Positions 10,284-23,196 of a stretch of DNA of 64,000 nt are shown piece after piece. Every line of letters begins with the position of its first letter. Within the stretch, counting starts at the first letter, position 1. The stretch is from Eucommia ulmoides (taxonomy: Eukaryota; Streptophyta; Magnoliopsida; Garryales; Eucommiaceae). The DNA is taken from contig CM028329.1 of NCBI GenBank assembly GCA_016647705.1, positions 58,297,231 through 58,361,230 of the forward strand, written 5' to 3'. The notes under the pieces are model-generated. The model ran no database searches and was not told the DNA's origin. It was given only the letters and a program-made list of their open reading frames with translations. The position numbers and the translations under genes were made by a program.

Positions 10284-10600
10284 CTGTTAGGTCAACACAG
10301 ATTACAACCAAAGCGACGAAGATCGTGGATCTCTGCAAATCTACTGGTCTTAGAGTGAGAATTTTTCTTCTCTCTCTCTATACATACAGGTTCATACGTA
10401 GGGGTCGTTGAGCTTTTGTATGTATTGATTACAGCACCATCGGGAGGTCCGTCAAGTCTCTGGCGAGCGCGGATCTGAAATGACTCTATAAATCTTATTG
10501 AATTGTATAGGTCACGTACGCTTCGTGCACCCGTTAGGTATCATAGTGTAATCGTGTGTAGTGAAAGTACCCCATCTTTTGAACGTATTTACGTTAATGC
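10284..10600 (-). promoter_or_regulatory. Leader exon and promoter region of the PNRC-motif gene
   Basis: A CT-rich plus strand (AG-rich on the transcript) at 10360-10385 and GC-richer sequence to 10490 fit a leader exon. The minus-strand TTTATAG near 10485 could be a weak TATA element. The start site is unknown. Confidence 0.35.
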
Positions 10601-10693
10601 CAATTCATTGTGACTATTCTGCCCCTAAAGATTAAGAAATTTGTTTGATAAATATTTTTCAAGACAAAATGTCACATATTGTAGAAGGGCTTC

Positions 10694-10722
10694 TTTTATA
10701 TATATATATATATATATATACA
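10694..10722. repeat. (TA)n microsatellite
   Basis: An uninterrupted TA run. Confidence 0.9.
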
Positions 10723-10779
10723 TATATATTTAATTTTTAATACCAATTATAATTTATAATAAAATAATAAATTATGAGA

Positions 10780-11530
10780 AAAATAATTAGTTTTTTATGT
10801 TATGAAGAGAGTAGTTTACATGTGATTTTAGCGGCAACCGACGAATTTCAATGATAGTCGATAGCAGCAAATAGTGGTAGACAACAGCGACTCACATATT
10901 TGCGAACTAAATGTAAATATTAATAACACTTAAATTACAAAGGTAATATATAATGGGGCATAAAATTAAGGAAAAATTGGTGATTTTTTTTTTTTTTTTT
11001 TTTAAGTGTAATTGATGAAAAGTCATTTTGTGTTATTAAGTTTTGATTTAGTCTTTTAAGTTAGATTTCACTTTATGTTTTAGTCATGCATTGCAGAAAT
11101 ATTGCAGGAATTGTAGGTAGCCTTTTAGTGAGTACATTCAGTTTTTATAGTGAATTCTGTTACATGTAACTAATGTTAGTTACAATTTCATAATTGTTAT
11201 TTTTTACACATATTTGAATATTTTTAGTTACAAGTATTTATATAATTAGTTACATGTTATAATTACATATATATGTATAATATTTTGTAACGTAATTGAA
11301 AAAATATCAAATTTTTTAATTACATATCAGAGACATGTAAATAAAAAATTACATATTATTGAAATATATAAATGAAAAATATTAAATTTTTTAATTACAT
11401 ATCAGAACATGTAATTAAAAAATTTCATATTATTAGAACATGTAACTGAAAAAAAAATAAAAAAAAAAATTTAGTTACTTGTAACTAATACAGTAATATT
11501 ATACACAGAGTAATTACATGTAACTGGCGC
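10780..11530. repeat. Degenerate repeats of AATTACATATCAGAACATGTAA
   Basis: Several imperfect copies of a unit containing TTTTTTAATTACATATCAGA followed by CATGTAA(T/C) occur between 11270 and 11460, and GTTACATGTAAC palindromes flank them at 11160 and 11515. No gene is present. It resembles the GTTAC-rich repeat at 5.9-6.2 kb. Confidence 0.5.
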
Positions 11531-11539
11531 GTGGTTATC

Positions 11540-14315
11540 ACGTGAGTAAGACTTCTTTTTTTTTAAAACAGACGAGATTAAATCAAAAGTTTTCACCGCA
11601 TGTAAGACTTTTGACCAATTAAAATTTAAATAAAGAATCTCTCACTTATTGTCTCTAAAATTAATTAATCATTAAAATAAGTTAATAAAGTAATCTATAA
11701 CAAAATATTCTTATCATAACAATATCTTATATATTACAAAAATAAATTAAAAATATTATAATCAAGAGTATAACTACAATTATAGTATTATTTTTTTTTA
11801 AGAAGTCTCTATGTTTTTTTTTATTTATGAATTAAAATTTTAATTTCGTAAACTATTAAAAAAAAATCTTCTTAATTTTTATATCCAACGGTTATTCCAA
11901 AAAGGGTAGTATAGTAAATACACTAATAATTAAATAGTAACATTAAATGTGAAAATAAATTTAGGTTGATGGAGGAAAAAGTGACCATACAATCATGCTG
12001 TAGGAATCCGGACAAAAAAATAAATTAAAATTAAAGCTGGATTGGAGTGGGGCCAGGTGTCGTGCACTAACACGTGCCGGTTTTATGGGTCTTCAACGGA
12101 TCAGTCCACCGGTAGCAACCGGTGAGTGAAAACGGATTCTTTACTTGGTTCCTCGTAAGAGATAGACAGCTGTCAGGAAGATAACGTTATATACTTTTAT
12201 TATTCCCCCAACTTTACCCCACGCACGCCGAAAGGGATTTCAAAAAACAATAATTTCCTTTGTCGACGAATTTACCCTTAATTTACACATAAATTACGAA
12301 AATTCTACCATACATCCTATTCCATAAAAGTATTATTTATGGAGTTCTATAATAATAATTTTTTCAAATATTTTTTATAATAAAAATTCGTATAAATTCA
12401 TTATTTAATTAAACGTAAAATATATATTTTTTAATAAAAATTCGTATAAAAAATTAGAGAAGGGATTAAGAATCGTTGTTACTGAAAAAATGTCTTATTT
12501 TTAGTTGTCTAATAAAATAATAGAAAATATCTTCGCTAAAAGACGACGTGTGAAGCATAATCTATTTTTCAGCCGAAAATAAAAATAAATTAATAAAAAA
12601 TTCAAAATAAACAAGTAAATGCATCCAATAAAGCCAAGTCAAGAACGTGACAAGCTTTTATTAATATTATATTATATAATTTGTAAGAAGTATGTAATTT
12701 TGAGTTATTTTATTAATATTTTATCGGACATAGTAATTTTTGTATAAGGTTGACCCGATCTGTCCATTTATTATGTATATATATGAAAGAAATTAATTCT
12801 AATTTTTTACTTTCATTCCGTTCTCAACTATATTTGGAAGAATCTAATCTTGAAAATAAATATATTTTATATAAATTTTATTTGTTATTTTAGTATTATT
12901 TTTTAAATTATAGGACCGGACTTTGATTTGAAACATTTTATAGTGAGCGGATTTGCGCAGGGTCATAGAGCCCAATGATAGGATCAGGATTGGGCTCGGG
13001 CCTAAATTTTCATAATGTCTTAGGTAAAGTCCAACCCGGCCTATGAGCACCCAAGCAAATGCTGATTAGTGGAGAATGGGCTTTAGTTTTGGGTTGACCC
13101 AAATCATGGGCTTTGGAGCCCAATTCAATTTAAGTCGGCCCAAATTATAGGCCACATTCGGTTTGGTTGATCCAGATATAATTCTATTATTAATTACACA
13201 TTCCCCCCCAAATAAATTAGCGGCCTTTACTAGAGGATCCTCTTTTGAACCTAAAACTACCAAATGAACTCTAATTTTTTTCATAAACCGAACAACCCTT
13301 TTGGAATATATAGACATATTTGCTCCTCTGAACATCAGTTACATTGCATATTTACAGCCTCAATAATTTTCACAAATATATATTCTGAAATTTGAGAACA
13401 GTTACTATAATCGACAAATTTATAATGATTATTATAAAATCACTCAATTAATCATTTTATAATTTTTTTTATCAACAAGTCATACTGAAAATTCTTTAAA
13501 ATGATATCCTGATCTTGTATTTTGGATCGAAGAATAAAACAATGTTCTTGTTTAATTCAACCTAGTGTATTTGTTTTAGTGGTTAAATTCAGCTGTGTCG
13601 AATTTAATACACTAACTCATATTTTCATAAGATTTATATTTGCTTAGAATCATATACTATATATTATCAGTGAAAACCAAAATCAAGAATGAGTAATAGC
13701 TCAAAACACATCTGTCCAATCTCTTTATTTCTATCAAATCAATGACCAAGATTATTTTTTTTCCCATTATTAATATTGAGACCTTAGATCTTCAATGAAC
13801 TAAGCACCGCTAATTTTTTGAAAATATACATTTTCACGCCTTTATTTTTAGAAAAATTTAATTACAATATTTATATACTAATGCTGCAAAAAAATCCCCA
13901 ACACGTGTAGCAGCTTCTCACGTGCTAGAAACCTCCACAGCCTGCAATCTGAACCTACAAAATCAGTTAACTCCAAGGGACACCGGTGTGGTGTCGGCCA
14001 AATAATCTTCGGCGTGAGAATAATTTAATCTGTTTATGGTAAAAAAACTTTCTGTATGTAAAAAACAGTAATATTACCTGGTACATGTCTTCCTTATATA
14101 TAGACTATTTATCCTCACAACCCGTTCATTATCACCACTCCCTCCACAATCCCCTTTTTATTTTCATAAAGGTTGTCCATGATCCCACTATGGGACGTTA
14201 GACAATTACGCCCCCTGCATGAATGGGATCGTAGGGGCTCTCATATAACTGCTTAACGACCTTCACTCATTGGTCTTACCTATTGATGATCGGGCCCCTA
14301 TTAGAAGGCCTTCTT
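11540..14315. other. Long intergenic interval
   Basis: No gene supported. It holds a G-box (ACACGTGCC, 12070-12078) beside ACCGGT repeats at 12110-12130, and a cluster of GGCCCA/TGGGCT words at 12950-13155 like plant site II elements. Further ACGTG words occur near 13905-13925, and there is a TATATATAGAC near 14095. These are promoter-like words without an adjacent recognisable coding sequence. ORFs at 12844-13335 have no family signature. Confidence 0.4.
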
Positions 14316-14555
14316 CTATCTGGATCAGCCCAAACATGGTGGGGCTTCTTATGAATCATCTTGTTTTATTATGTGCTAGCCTTCCTTAACGGACCAATTC
14401 TACCCCATTTAGGCCACCAAAATAGTCGGCATATGGGCAACTTTCAGGTCATTTTCTTCGGGTCAGATTTTACTACCAAACCCGACCCATCATCAACCCA
14501 CCGGGCTCTAAATATCACGGGCAAAAAGTTTCCTCATATCATTTGCCCTCATGAC
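14316..14555. repeat. LTR-like segment, left copy
   Basis: About 230 bp, beginning near CAAACATGGTGGGGCTTCTT, repeated in the same orientation at 51762-52000. It carries a TATA-like CTCTAAATATC near 14506. The two copies bracket the gag-pol remnants of G1 in direct orientation, as LTR remnants should. On the right the segment abuts a truncated gag with no primer-binding site, so part of that end has been deleted. Confidence 0.5.
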
Positions 14556-14751
14556 TTTCGTGGTGATTTGACAAGACAAGACGAAATATCATTCTCTTCA
14601 CGTAAGTTCTCCCTTTTACCATTCAATTGTTTGATTTTCTTATCGCATTGCTCTTTTTCATCTTTCCCCGATTATTCTGCTCTGATAATGACCTCCACTT
14701 AGTCTGGCTGAGTCTGGTTAGTCATCAACCCCTCTTTCTAAGAAAGCGACA

Positions 14752-17558
14752 ATGACTGGGGCTCGTTCATCCACCGATTACTCAGTGAAGTGGGAGATCA
14801 TGGTACGAGTGAGTTTAATGAGAAATGTCTCGAATCTTTTCGGTACACATTCAACATCCATTCTTCAATTGAAATTAGGGTTCTTTCAGAAAATAAGCAT
14901 CATTATTCCTGCAAAAATGATGATATTTGCTTCTTTGTATGGATGTTCGAATACGATCTTAGACTCTCTTTCACTCCATTCCGTCAATTAGAAATCACCT
15001 CAGCCCAACTAGTTCCTAACGGGCTTCGCCAAATCATGGGTGCTCTTGCACTCTCGCAGTTGAATAGCATTCCCTTAACCATAGAAATGGTAAGGAGTGT
15101 GTGCTTTTTTAAATTCCACCAAGACACCAGGAGGTTCTACTATTCTGCCATCAAACAATACTCCTTCCTCACTGACCTCTTTTCCACCGTAAAGGCTTGG
15201 AAGAATTGTTATCTATTCTTCAATGGAAAATAGGAATTGTTCTCCTAGGAGATGGAGCAGCCCCCAATTGTATTGCAACATTTCAATTTTTTGAGTAATT
15301 TTCTCTTCTTATTTTTGTAGTTTCTAACCTTAATTTACTGCCTTTGCTTATGTGGTATCCTCATCTCTTTACAAATTGCGTTGCACAGGTAGAATTGCTT
15401 GCCAAAGATTTTGTCTGACGGCAAAGGTTATTGATCAATCAGAGAAACTTTTGACGCCAGAAGATCGACCCTGTCAAGAGCCTGCTTACAAACCCTTTGT
15501 GCCTCCGAACATGGATAAGTCTGAAGTCAACTAATTACACAATTTGGCATTGGGAAAAAGAAAGAGAGCGCCCAAGAAAATCTCACAATCATCCAGGCCT
15601 ACCACTACACCTCAGTCGGATGTGGTTCCTCCCAGACCTTCTCAGCCTCAAGCTCCTTAGCCCGTTCTTCCTACATCGCCAGACTTTGATAATTCGCAAC
15701 CTTTGAGCAGAAGGCACGTGGAGTAGTGTCCGTTTTTGTCCCTAACGCTCGTATTCCAGTCCCCATTGAAATTCGTGGGTTGGAATTGGTTACTTGAATA
15801 GCTAGGACCCCTATCGTTTGAGTCTCTGAGGCTACAACAGTTTGTGTTCAACCTCCTCCATCTTCCTCAGCGTCTAGCCTTGGTACCTCTGCATCCTTGA
15901 GCTTACCAGAGATTTCCCGAGAGTAGACGTGTCAACTACTAAAAGAGGCAGGTCCATCAGTTCTGACCCGTCAAGAGATCTTCGACAATGCTATTCGGAC
16001 CCTCTTCGTGCAGTCTTGGGACAAGAGCCGCTCTAAAATTAAAAAGCTTAGCTGGACAGAACTTTTTCGAACTCTTGTTTGTGCACTCCTTCAATTAGTC
16101 TTTGTTATTTCGTTTACCTCTCCTGATTTTTCTTTTAATAAACATTTGAACATGTACTCTAATTTGTTGCACAAGATTCTGAAAAAATGTATCCATATTA
16201 CAGAGCATTCATCTGTCCTCTGCCTTGGCTAACAGTTCAGATGATACAGTTGAACTAGACGCCCAATTCATGCACTAGCTTACAGAGTCTAGTCGGCTTG
16301 AAGAAGATCTTCGAGCTCTGTAAGAGATGAGGGTTTCCCTTAAAACCAAATTAGCACTGGAGAGGTCTTCTAAAGAAAAATCTGAGTTAGACCTGCAAGC
16401 TGCCCGTGTTCAATATGAGTTTTTCCATAACAACAATCAAGTCTTGATCAATGAGAACACCAGGCTTCTACGGAGAGAGGCAGGTTGTCAACTGAGAACT
16501 CTTAACTGACAAAGAAGCTTAATAAATAGCAATCCGAGCTTAATTTGATGAAAATCGAGCTGGATGCAAATGTTGATGCCCTCCAACATCTAGGAAGAAG
16601 AAAAGAGCTGATATCTAACGAGTTGAGTTCTGAGAAGCTCAGGAGTGCAGCTTTAGAAGCAAAGTCAGCCAACCACGCTAAGACAATAGCAGAGTTGTCT
16701 GCGATAGTGGAGCAGAAGAAAGCCGAGCATAAAGACGGGATCAGGCAATTTTTTGAGCACTTTGACTCACTCAATGAGAGTATTCAATTGGTTGGATTCA
16801 AATACTGCCGAGCGTAGGTACAACAAAAATATCCTAAACTAGACCTTGTCTTCCTAGACCAGTAGGTGCCTAAAGATTAAGAAGAACCGTGCTCCATTTC
16901 TGCAGAGCTACCAAGTATAGAGTTCTTAGGTCTTGTTGCGGCAGATCCACCTCTTCCTCCAATAATTCTAGCCCTCACCGAGTCAGCTATAACACAACCC
17001 TTGGATCAGCCTTTCTCTGACCAAGTTCAGCCTACCTCTGATCAAGCTCGGACCATGCCCAATGAATCAACCTCGGTGTCTGTTAAACTCCATGCCGCAC
17101 CTCTGCTAGATAATGCAGATCAGTCGAGCACTGTTTGATTAATTGGTTGTCTTTTCAATTTCTTATCTTTATCAGTTTTGTAATCATGACACTTTGTAAT
17201 TATAACTTGCTTTTAACATCCGCCATATTTGGTTTTGGAAATAGTTGCTTTTATCTCGATATTCGCTATTGTCGTTCTATTTCATTTGTCATAAATATTT
17301 CAACGATTTGGTTTCGTCCTTTTTGTCATTTTATGAACATTGGTTTGGCTATTCAAAGCCAAATCTTCTTGAGATTTCCTCACGTTTTTTTTTCTTCTAT
17401 TTTTTTTCTCCCTTATGTTTCCTTCTATCTTATATTAGTTATGGCTTCATCATCATTAGCCTTTGATATCTTTGACGTTGTTCAGGCAGAGAGGAAAAAG
17501 GAAAAGAAACTAGGGTATCGCTTCCGAGAGCTCATGATAATGGCCAAGACACTCGACG
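14752..17558 (+). pseudogene. Antisense ORF of G1: putative gypsy-type transposon domain plus coiled coil (first part)
   Basis: The frame at 14790-15233 contains EYDLRLSFTPFRQLEI and LVPNGLRQIMG. These resemble the 'putative gypsy type transposon' (transposase_28-like) domain found in extra ORFs of plant Ty3/gypsy elements. Downstream frames (16327-16509, 16545-16817) are Glu/Lys/Leu-rich and look like a long coiled coil, again typical of these proteins. The last readable piece (17440-17558) ends KTLDV where the solo LTR A5 is inserted. Several stops and frameshifts break it. The function of this ORF class is unknown; it sits antisense to gag-pol, 3' of integrase. Confidence 0.65.
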
Positions 17559-19119
17559 TGTCACAACCCAACCCAGACACCCATCACCCTGAGACCGGCA
17601 TGACAAAGATCATGACATCACCTGCATGCCAAAGCATCTACAAATCGACATATGCATAACTAAACACACAACCACAAAAAATAATCATACTAGTTTAATA
17701 CATTCTCTAATTGGGGACACACCTGTCCCTACAAAACTATAATAACCACAAAGATAAACACATTCATGAACCTCTCATAAGTTGGCAACAACCAACACCT
17801 CCAAAATTAATACTCTCTCACTACCGTATTGCCGGATTTTTTCTAGCGCCAGTAGGGAACCGACTCCTAGCTGTTTCACCTGCGAGTGTACTGTCTTCTT
17901 AATAAAAATATTTAAATTGATCAAGCATATAACATATACACATCAAATTTTCCAAATACAAATCTCATATTATAAATATATATATACCACAAGGAAAACA
18001 CTTTTTTCCTGTCACCACAGAAACAACGTATCTATGTTTATAACATTTGAACTAAGCAGTGAAAAATCAACCAGAACGTCACAACAACCATATAGTATAA
18101 CGCAACTAAAATAATAGGTATATCGTCGTAAATGGATACACCATGCTATTATAAAATGAAGTATATATAAATTCCATATATGACAGAACCCTATATACGA
18201 CACCCCATCACACCACACCTCGCTACACCACATCACTCCATACCTTGCTACACCACATCACTCCACATCACACCACATCATACCTCGGCTAGCCATGTGA
18301 TCGTTTTAACCTCACGATCGGGAGTTGCAACAATACCGTATCTCGTAGGATATGCCTTCCTAGCGGGATATAACAATGCTCCACTAGACTATGTCAGACA
18401 GGTGAAACAACGCTCCGCTGAACTATGCCAAGCGGGTGAATATCCACCACCAATTTCTCCCTCACCTCAACAATAACAACTTATCTCTACCTCAACAACA
18501 ACAACACCGCCCACCATCAACTGACACCTCAACAACAAACAATGAAATTAACAATATCAGGATTATCCAAAACAACGCTTGATCCATGTAAGTTAGAAAA
18601 TTCATCCATTTTCAAGTAAACACATTTTTTCATCATATATACATATGAAAATAGATTTTTGCAAGAAGACAGTACACTCACCTGGTGATCCGTTCCCCAA
18701 AAACCTTTACCGACTATGCTCTACCGTTCCTCAGGTGCCTGCGAACCTATTAGTGACAGGGCCTAAATTAATATTTGGGTAAAAATATAATCTAATCATG
18801 TAATGCAGGCCCTACATTCTACAATTTTTCCGTCCTCACATTTTATTATAAAAAATTATTATTATTCACCCAATCCCGTTACAATAATATTTTATGTATA
18901 ACGTTATTAAAATTAACCATTAAGAAAATTATTACAATTTTGGAAATTGTAACGCTAAAGATTTTATTTAATGAGAAATAATAATCGATTGAAATTTCAC
19001 CCGTTTCCAAATCATCCGCAGGCCAAGAAGTTGAATTAGGTTTTTAGATTTTTATTTTTATTGTTGGGGTGGTTAATGTAATTATTCTTCCCTATTCCAT
19101 TTCTTCTTCTTCTCTCTCT

Positions 19120-19121
<2 letters not shown>

Positions 19122-19171
<50 letters not shown>
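19122..19171. repeat. Poly-T tract, about 48 bp
   Basis: An almost uninterrupted T run inside A5 after a TC-rich stretch. Confidence 0.9.
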
Positions 19172-19177
<6 letters not shown>

Positions 19178-20211
19178 ACGGCTCCCGTCCGACACCGATC
19201 AATCACCACCCACCTCACGTCCCTCTCACCGGCGGCGGCACATAACAGCGCCCATACCCCGCCGTCGTCAACACCACCTCTACAGAGCACGATCACGCCT
19301 GCCCACTCACCGATTACACACCCACTTTTCGACCCTCTCTTTCTCTCTAACCTCCCTTCACCGCCGGTATCCCACCTCAGTGCAACGATCACCACTGACC
19401 GACGGTGATCCACCCACGATCGTCAACGATCGACGACCGATGAGCCAAACAGCTTCTCCACCCACCCACACTCTGCTGTGCTAAAACCAAAACAGAAATC
19501 ACACACACGCCCACATACTGCAGCAGCGGCGACACTCACCGTTGGCCGCAGCATGGCGACAATCACCCACATGCACCCATGTACTCGAATGATCAACACA
19601 ACACATATATACATATACCATAGGAATTTAAATGTATAAGCTTACTTATCGAACGACGGCGACGAACGGCAACGGTCACGCTATTGACGATCTCACTCCT
19701 ACGATCGTCGAACGAACAACCGAAGACGCGCACACACAGGGACCGGACTGAGCCCACCCGCACAATCGTTTAATGATAGAACCCACAACCACGATGTCGG
19801 ACCGAGTACACCGCCGAACACCCTCCAATTCTCTCTCTAACTTGTGTGATTTCTACCATTCTCTCTCGGCTTTTGATCACCATAACCTTTAATTGCATGG
19901 GTTTTTGTGGACGAATTCTTGGTTTCCATCACTCCACGTCGCTCATCTCCCTCACCTCTGTGTCCCCGGCTGATCTCACGACACACGCACGCCGTATGTA
20001 AATGTATATATATATATAACTTTTGTTTAATTACACATTTTTCCCATTTATTTCTTTAACACTTCGTTTTAATCCACTTTCCACATTCAAGATTTCCTAA
20101 ATTGCAATTTCATCCCAAAAGTTTTTAATTAAAAGTTAAACGAAAATTTCGGATTAAATGTTTTTTTTTTTTCCAAATTTACAAATCGACACCTAAACAT
20201 TTAAATTGGAA

Positions 20212-20217
<6 letters not shown>

Positions 20218-20266
<49 letters not shown>
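20218..20266. repeat. (TA)n microsatellite
   Basis: A TA run of about 24 units near the end of A5, followed by TTTA repeats. Confidence 0.9.
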
Positions 20267-20270
<4 letters not shown>

Positions 20271-20375
20271 TTATTTATTTTATTTTATTTATTTTAATCC
20301 AATTTCACCCCGAATTTCCCAATTATTTTTAAAATGTAACAAAAAATGATGTACGTGCGAAATCAGGGTCTTACA

Positions 20376-20717
20376 CGACGAATAGCACCATTGGCTTCGT
20401 GCTATTGAAGATGCCTGTACACTATTTGCTTACCTAGATGCCACCCATTTCTGTGCGATATCCTAACTCCACGAGCTCCGGGGTTATCTAAGGATGGCTG
20501 AGAAGGAGATCAACGAGCTGCGAGCCCAAGTCCATCTCTATAAGACCTACAGTAGCGTGCTGAAGACAAGAAGGGACAAGTTCTGGGAGAAGAATGATGA
20601 GAAAAATAAGAAGATATGATTCCTGATTCAAGCGCTGAATCAGTATGAAGAACATGACTTCTACCACTTGAACTTAGACTCTGAGGACATAGGTCTTGTG
20701 CCTTCTCTTGGGTCAAA
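20376..20717 (+). pseudogene. Antisense ORF of G1, C-terminal part after the A5 insertion
   Basis: In the frame beginning HHWLRAIEDACTLFAYLDA there is a charged coiled-coil stretch (MAEKEINELRAQVHLYKTY and on), interrupted by stops and ending near SLGSK. The 5-bp target duplication shows that this was contiguous with the frame ending at 17558 before A5 inserted. Confidence 0.5.
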
Positions 20718-21960
20718 GTAGTTCCAGCCCTAGTTTAACGAAGAAGAAGTTTTAGACTTCTTTTAATTTTTTATTTTTTTTTAACAGTTTTTATGTGCTT
20801 TCTTTTTTATATGTATAAAAAGGCCTTAAGAACATGTTTTGAACACTATGGGCTTATTAGTCACCAAATAAGCTACAATGGATCCATCGAATATGCAATG
20901 CTTGTCTTTAGAACATTACTCACTCAGCCAAGATTAAAGTCCAGGCACACGTTTAGGTTCACATTAACTCCATGGTAAGAAGTGATAAGTTCATGGAAAA
21001 GAACAATATCTTGAGAAGGATGTTATAGAACAAGACAAAAGAGAAATTCTCATTGGAAGAATTCATGTGATGGTAAAATCTAATTTATGTTTGATGAAAG
21101 ATGTAGTCATGTTAGATGAAAAATGTAATGTACTTTTCTTCTTTTTTGGATTGTAATGCTCCTGTTGTTTTTATAAAATATAATATATAAAAATTGTTGG
21201 TTTCATATGTTGTGAACGAGAATGAACGTGTTGAATGAAATTTCAAGAATAATGCTTATATCGGAATGAACTAAAAATAAATATGGGACATTAACTATCC
21301 ACATATGGAATATTAAATTCTCGAATATAACGTTTAAGAATAAATATGGAGCATTAACTATATACGTCCATATACCTCCTGCCCTCCTCTATACCAAGTT
21401 TAAGCTGTAAACGGGTTATGGATTGCATTGGTTTACAAGATCTATTTACCACCAACTGTTGTGTTTTCCATTCCAAAATTCAGCCTTTATTTATTTTGAC
21501 AAATAGGGAACCGTTATCGGAAAAGTCTTGACAATCTGATTGGAATAGTTTGCTTTACCAATTTGAAACTTGATGACTTGTCACCAATAATTTTTTGGAC
21601 GAACTGGTCTGAAGAACAACTTGGTTCTCTTAACGAACTAATCTGAGCAACTCAGTGTAAGTTTTGAGATTTGGTGATTTGTCACCAATTGTTTATTGGT
21701 CGAACTGATCTGAGTAGCTTGGTTTATTTGACGAACTAATCTGAGCAGCTAGGTTAATTTGACGAATAGATTTGAGTAGCTCAGTTTATTTGATGAACTA
21801 ATCTGAGCAGCTCGATTTTAGACCTTTTATCGTCTTAGGCATAGGGTTGATCATTTATAGAATCCTTTTTATAAAAATAAATAAATTTGTTGCTCATTCA
21901 AATACTAACAATGAAAATAGCAAATAATTCTTCGTCAAAGTCTTTAAAAAAAAAAAAAAA
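20718..21960. other. Non-coding spacer of G1 between antisense ORF and pol
   Basis: No ORF of note. At 21590-21825 there are four or five degenerate tandem units of about 45 bp containing GACGAACTAATCTGAGCAGCT. At 21250-21370 the words AATATGG(A/G)(A/G)CATTAACTAT occur twice. A spacer of this kind separates pol from the antisense ORF in Tat-type elements. Confidence 0.5.
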
Positions 21961-21984
21961 AACCACAAAACAAAAAGTAAGAAA

Positions 21985-22827
21985 CTTACACAAAATATTT
22001 TCGCAAATTCGCAATGTTCCATGGACGAGGAATCGATACGCCATCCATATCTTCGAAGCAGTACGTCCCAAGTCTATTCACTTTAACCACCTTCTAAGGT
22101 CTTTCCCCAATTAGGAGTCATTTTTCCTAACTGAGCCTCTGGATGATGTGGCCTTACTCTTCGAAGTACCAACTTTTCTACTGCATGGTTGAAGGTCCTT
22201 GCCATCCTTAATTTATAAGCTGCCATTCTCAATGCCACTTGGTCTCGTTTTTCCTCTAGGTAGTCTAACTCTTGGTGTATAACATCATCATTTTCTACAA
22301 GATTAACTATGCTATTATGTCTTGAAGGTAGACCGATCTCCACTGGAACCACTGTTTCTATTTCATACGTCATGGAATATAGCGTTTCCTCGGTAGTTGT
22401 TCTTGAAGCAATACGATAGGCCTAAAAAATTGTTGGTAGTTCTTCCACCCATTTACATCTAATCGCTTTTTGAGCGCTTCCTTGATCGACCGATTCGTGA
22501 CCTCTACTTGTCCATTTGCTTGGGGATAAGCTGGGTTTGACATCCGATGTTGTATCTTCAGTTCATTATACATCCATGCAACCTTTTCCCCAGTGAATGA
22601 GGTTCCATTATCTGATATCAGCTCTGTCGGAATACCAAAACGACAGATTACTTGCTTCCAAAGAAAGTTTTTGACTTCGTTTTCACCTACAAGCACAAAT
22701 GCATAAGATTCCACCCATTTAGTAAAGTAATCAATTACCACAAGCAAATACTTTGTAGTTCTAGGCGCTGGGGTAAATGGCCCTAGGACATTCATCCCTC
22801 ATTGAGCAAAATGCCATGGACTGTGAA
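21985..22827 (-). pseudogene. G1 integrase core and C-terminal region
   Basis: Minus-strand frames at 22795-22370 and 22373-22083. The core keeps the three catalytic acidic residues: D in VVIDYFTKWVE, D in LISDNGTSF, E in ANGQVEVTNRS. The second frame carries the usual downstream region (EIGLPS, RMARTFNHAVEKLVLRRV), and a third continues to PRPWN near 22035. The part nearest 22827 (SPWHFAQ, stop, GMNVLGPF) joins the N-terminal piece at 25895 across solo LTR A6. Frameshifts and a stop make it a pseudogene. Confidence 0.85.
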
Positions 22828-23128
22828 TGTAAGTCCCTAATTTCTGCATATGCATAATCCTTAGTTGCATTTTAGAACATTTAGAAATAACGGGGTAGAA
22901 TTCGTCTTTTTATAATTTAATTTAAAATTTTAGGGGCTAATTAACAATTGTCAAAATGTTAATTGTAAACTTTTGGACTTAAATAATTTCAAAATTTTTA
23001 ATTAGGGGAGATTAATGTAATTTGGCAAAATTAATATATATAAATATATAACTATATCTCTGAGATAAGATCAAACGAAAATAAAAATAAAAAATTGTGG
23101 CATTAAGAGGATCACAAACTAACCTACT

Positions 23129-23157
23129 TATTTCATGCTATATATATATATAGCATG

Positions 23158-23162
<5 letters not shown>
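23129..23162. repeat. 34-bp perfect palindrome
   Basis: ATTTCATGCTA and TAGCATGAAAT flank a TA core, giving a perfect palindrome just upstream of a longer TA run in the U3-like part of A6. Confidence 0.9.

Positions 23163-23196
<34 letters not shown>

Larger units (their letters stand above)
17559..20375 (-). mobile_element. Solo LTR A5 (Tekay-like chromovirus family A)
   Basis: 2817 bp, starting TGTCACAACCC and ending GGGTCTTACA on the plus strand, that is, inverted relative to A1. It is flanked by a perfect 5-bp target duplication, CGACG (17554-17558 and 20376-20380). It has the family hallmarks: CACCTGCGAGTGTACTGTCTTC, CACGATCGGGAGTTGCAACA, and a GC-rich block (19.2-20.0 kb). It contains T48 and TA runs. 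There is no internal region, so it is a recombination-derived solo LTR. Confidence 0.85.

Noticed and set aside
13228-13245. TAGAGGATCCTCT, resembling a cloning polylinker
   Set aside because: A short natural BamHI palindrome; no further vector sequence nearby.
14361-14702. 113-codon plus ORF
   Set aside because: Lies in the LTR-like segment and its downstream leader; its counterpart at 51808-52014 is not conserved as protein.
18180-18476. 98-codon ORF rich in His/Pro/Thr
   Set aside because: Translation of CACATCAC repeats and the hairpin region within solo LTR A5.
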